A DNA stretch of 39,344 nt from Aquimarina latercula DSM 2041 (GTDB lineage: Bacteria > Bacteroidota > Bacteroidia > Flavobacteriales > Flavobacteriaceae), in the NCBI RefSeq assembly GCF_000430645.1, contig NZ_AUMK01000022.1:1-39344 (forward strand), read 5' to 3'. Position 1 is the stretch's first letter, and each line of letters opens with the position of its first letter. The notes beneath the pieces were generated by a model. That model ran no database searches. It saw nothing but the letters and a program-made list of their open reading frames with translations, and was not told the origin of the DNA. Below, piece after piece: positions 36,393-39,344 of the stretch. The translations under genes and the position numbers were made by a program.

Positions 36393-39344
36393 ATGAATCA
36401 TAAAATAACTATAGCTTTACTACTATCGTTATTGTATCATTTCACCTCATATTCCCAAGAGAATTATGAGTTAACCGGTACGGTAACATCAATAGAAACA
36501 AATACACCTATTCCTGGTGTAAGCGTTCTTGTTATTGGAACATCAACAGGATCAGTAACAGATTTTGACGGAAAATATAGCATAAATGTAAAATCAGGAG
36601 ATGTAGTACAATTCTCTTACATAGGACTTACCACAAAAAATGTCACGATATCTGGACAGACTACGCTAAACGTATCTATGGAAGAAGATTCCGAAGCACT
36701 AGAAGAAATCGTTGTTGTCGGTTATGGGTCACAACGTAAGAGTGATGTAACGGGTTCTGTATCTTCTGTAAAGACGGAGGAGTTAAATGCTTTTCCTGTA
36801 TTGAATGCAGCACAGGCGCTTCAGGGTCGTGCAGCAGGTGTAGTAGTTCAATCTAACAATGGTGGAGAACCGGGTGCCCCTATCAATGTAAAGATTAGAG
36901 GAAATACTTCTATCAATGCTAGTAGTGCCCCACTTATAGTTGTAGATGGATTTGTAGGAGGTATCTTTCCACAGGCAAATGACATTCAATCTATTGAGAT
37001 TTTAAAAGATGCATCTGCTACCGCTATTTATGGTTCTAGAGGTTCTAATGGGGTTGTTTTAGTAACCACCAAAAAAGGTAGAAAGGGTAAATTATCTGTA
37101 GAGGTAAATACTACATATTCTATTCAAAATACAGCCAATCGTCTAGATTTATTAAATGCGGATCAATTTGCAGCTTATCAGCAAACCATCAATCCTGGAT
37201 ATGTTCAAGGATCTGCCAATACAGATTGGCAAGATTTATTGTATCGTAGTGGTAGTACTGCCAATCATCAATTTTCTTTTTCTGGAGGAAGTGATAAGAT
37301 AAATTTTTATGCCTCTGCTACTTATTTTAAGCAAGAAGGTGTGATTATAAATTCTGAATTCGAAAGAATTTCTTTTTTATCAAATATCGATGCACAGGTA
37401 ACTGATAAGTTAAAGTTGGGAGCTAATATATTTGGTAGTCGAGGAAATAAAGATGGAGTTCCTACACAATCAACCGGTGCTACAGTAAATGGTGGTGGAG
37501 ATGATGTGGTTTCATTATTATTTCGATTTGCACCAGATCTTGGGGTACAGGATGCCAATGGCCTTAATACAATTAACTCTGTTGGAGATAATGTAGATAA
37601 TCCATTTGCCATTGCTACTGAGGGAATCGATGAGACAAAAACAGATAATTATAGAGCCAATTTATATGCGAATTACGATATTTTTGAAAACCTTACTTTC
37701 AAAACTACATTTGGTTTTAGTACCATTAATGGTACTCAAGGGACATTTAGTCCATCGACTTTAATTACTACAGCTGGAGCTGGTACAGGCGGAAGAGCAA
37801 CCATCACAAATTCTAAGAGTACAAGTATCTTAAGTGAAAACTACTTAACCTATAATGCAGAAATAGGAAGAGGGAATCTTACTTTATTAGCAGGATATTC
37901 TTACCAAAAGAATTCTACAGATAGATTCTCTGCAGGAGCTGAAGGGTTTACCTCAGATTCTTTTTCTTACCACGCATTACAAACAGGATCTACTCAATTG
38001 ATACCTACTTCTTCTTTTTCTGAAATAGAGATTCAATCTCAATTCGGTAGGCTAAACTTTGATTATGATGATAAGTACTTACTAACAGCTACAGTTAGAA
38101 GAGATGGATCATCGAATTTTGCTAAAAATGAAAAATATGCAATTTTCCCATCAGGAGCCATTGGTTGGAAAGTATCAAATGAAAACTTCTTAAAGGACAG
38201 TCAAACGGTTTCTAATCTAAAGTTAAGAGCCAGTTATGGGGTAACCGGTAATCAAGCAATTGCAGCATATGGATCACTTGCTAGTTTTGCATCTGTCTTT
38301 ACTCCTATCAATGGACAGACTGTTATTAATGTAACACCAAACCAAGTAGCCAACCCAGATCTAAAATGGGAATCTTCCTATCAAACCAATCTTGGTCTAG
38401 ATTTAGGATTATTTTCTAATAGAGTTTCACTGTCATTGGATTACTATAATATAGACACCAAGGATCTTATCATTGCAGATTCTAGTCAACCAGAATTTTT
38501 AGGTTTTCTAACTGCTGCAAGTTTAAGAAATGTAGGAGAGATTAATAACAAAGGATTTGAGATTACTTTAAATACCAGAAATGTTAGTACCGAAAACTTC
38601 AGTTGGACTACAGATCTTAATTGGTCTACAAACAAAAATGAGTTTGTTAGTTTATTAAATGGTGAAGATATATTCCAAGATGCTTCTCCTGGATATTTTA
38701 ATATAGATCGTACGCATATCCTAAGAGAAGGAGAAGCTGTAGGTGTTTTTTGGGGATATGAATATAGAGGTGTTTACCAAGGTGGAGCTTTACCAGAAGG
38801 AACCGCTATTTTTGAAGGAGGCGAAGCAGGAGATCAATTATTTACAGATTTACCAGATGAAGATGGTAATTTAGATGGCGTAATTACCACCGATGATCAA
38901 CAAATAATAGGAGATCCTAATCCAGATTTTACCATTGGTATCACAAACACATTTACTTACAAAAACATTGATCTAAGCATCTTTTTTCAAGGAGCTTATG
39001 GTGGCGATGTTATGAATCTTACCAATGTACAGTTATTTAACGGAGATTCTAATGCCACTACAGATATATTAAATGCTTGGACTCCAACAAACACAAATAC
39101 AGATATACCCTCTGCTAAACTTAGAGGGAAACAAATTTCTTCTCGTTTTGTAGAAGATGGAAGCTATATAAGACTAAAGAATATTGCCTTAGGCTACAAT
39201 TTACCATCAGAGATTACTGATAAGTTACGTATGGATAATGTGAGAGTATCTATAAGTGCTCAAAACCTATTAACCTTTACAGATTACTCTGGATTAGATC
39301 CTGAGGTGAACTTTTTAGGAAATGGTGGTTCAGGAAGCCAAAAT
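36393..39344 (+). CDS. SusC-like TonB-dependent outer-membrane receptor (C-terminus outside window)
   Basis: An open frame of 984 codons from ATG 36393 runs to the window edge without a stop. It has a signal peptide (about 1-22, ending SYSQ), then a carboxypeptidase-like domain (about 26-102, LTGTVTSIETNTPIPGVSV and VTDFDGKYSINV), then the SusC-type TonB-linked stretch LEEIVVVGYGSQRKSDVTGS (about 104-123). The plug domain follows (ALQGRAAGVVV, IKVRGN-like INVKIRGNTS, LKDASATAIYGSRGSNGV). The rest is beta-barrel. It imports oligosaccharides with a SusD lipoprotein, which should be next. The GntR neighbour hints at a uronate-type substrate, an inference only. Confidence 0.93.
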   Translation, partial: MNHKITIALLLSLLYHFTSYSQENYELTGTVTSIETNTPIPGVSVLVIGTSTGSVTDFDGKYSINVKSGDVVQFSYIGLTTKNVTISGQTTLNVSMEEDSEALEEIVVVGYGSQRKSDVTGSVSSVKTEELNAFPVLNAAQALQGRAAGVVVQSNNGGEPGAPINVKIRGNTSINASSAPLIVVDGFVGGIFPQANDIQSIEILKDASATAIYGSRGSNGVVLVTTKKGRKGKLSVEVNTTYSIQNTANRLDLLNADQFAAYQQTINPGYVQGSANTDWQDLLYRSGSTANHQFSFSGGSDKINFYASATYFKQEGVIINSEFERISFLSNIDAQVTDKLKLGANIFGSRGNKDGVPTQSTGATVNGGGDDVVSLLFRFAPDLGVQDANGLNTINSVGDNVDNPFAIATEGIDETKTDNYRANLYANYDIFENLTFKTTFGFSTINGTQGTFSPSTLITTAGAGTGGRATITNSKSTSILSENYLTYNAEIGRGNLTLLAGYSYQKNSTDRFSAGAEGFTSDSFSYHALQTGSTQLIPTSSFSEIEIQSQFGRLNFDYDDKYLLTATVRRDGSSNFAKNEKYAIFPSGAIGWKVSNENFLKDSQTVSNLKLRASYGVTGNQAIAAYGSLASFASVFTPINGQTVINVTPNQVANPDLKWESSYQTNLGLDLGLFSNRVSLSLDYYNIDTKDLIIADSSQPEFLGFLTAASLRNVGEINNKGFEITLNTRNVSTENFSWTTDLNWSTNKNEFVSLLNGEDIFQDASPGYFNIDRTHILREGEAVGVFWGYEYRGVYQGGALPEGTAIFEGGEAGDQLFTDLPDEDGNLDGVITTDDQQIIGDPNPDFTIGITNTFTYKNIDLSIFFQGAYGGDVMNLTNVQLFNGDSNATTDILNAWTPTNTNTDIPSAKLRGKQISSRFVEDGSYIRLKNIALGYNLPSEITDKLRMDNVRVSISAQNLLTFTDYSGLDPEVNFLGNGGSGSQN

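Noticed and set aside
1..39344. CRISPR array, tRNA or rRNA genes
   Set aside because: No regularly spaced repeats and no cloverleaf or rRNA-like segments were recognised on reading.

Overview
The window reads as the chromosome of a Flavobacteriia (Bacteroidetes), most likely a marine Flavobacteriaceae. The host part is AT-rich. It uses the Bacteroidetes promoter form (TTG, about 19 bases, TAnnTTTG) and carries group-typical genes: a SusC-type TonB receptor, YfhO, DUF4834, and a GntR regulator beside a SusC gene. The genus cannot be fixed from sequence alone; Aquimarina or a relative would fit.

Positions 1 to about 20.7 kb are most of a Mu-like transposable prophage, visibly richer in G+C than the host. 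It runs off the left edge. Its layout is unusual. A 153-base hub (1293-1445) separates a leftward block (protease/scaffold and the start of the major capsid gene) from a rightward block: small and large terminase, gp36-like protein, a portal-MuF-nuclease fusion, tape measure, gpG and a small tail protein. A leftward early operon (18.5 to 9.96 kb) runs towards it: Ner-like HTH, MuA-like DDE transposase, MuB-like ATPase, DUF3164, about a dozen small genes, a stand-alone FtsK-gamma-like winged helix and a DUF2786 protein. The two fronts meet at a bidirectional terminator near 9.9 kb. Beside the Ner-like gene a rightward XRE repressor is transcribed divergently, with palindromes over the promoters. 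Beyond it lie three leftward accessory genes (a small protein, a 4-TM membrane protein and a tiny lipoprotein), then about 750 bases without a gene. That stretch should hold the prophage end, just before uvrA.

From 20.8 kb the host resumes with uvrA and a peroxiredoxin-like gene. Two paralogous secreted proteins built on YDYYGR-type repeats follow, each behind a sigma-54-like site, with a secreted amidohydrolase between them. A leftward envelope operon comes next (DUF4834, YfhO, GT4 glycosyltransferase, MOP-type flippase). Then come a rightward outer-membrane protein with a long K/E-rich tail, a GntR/FCD regulator with tandem operators on its own promoter, and a SusC-like receptor cut by the right edge. 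The last two probably open a polysaccharide-utilisation locus.

The items most worth a second look are the A10 tract between G/C-rich arms at the portal/MuF junction, the MuF-nuclease fusion, the divergent late hub, a possible structured RNA at 13.4-13.6 kb, the lysogen-side lipoprotein/membrane pair, and the sigma-54 secreted paralogs.
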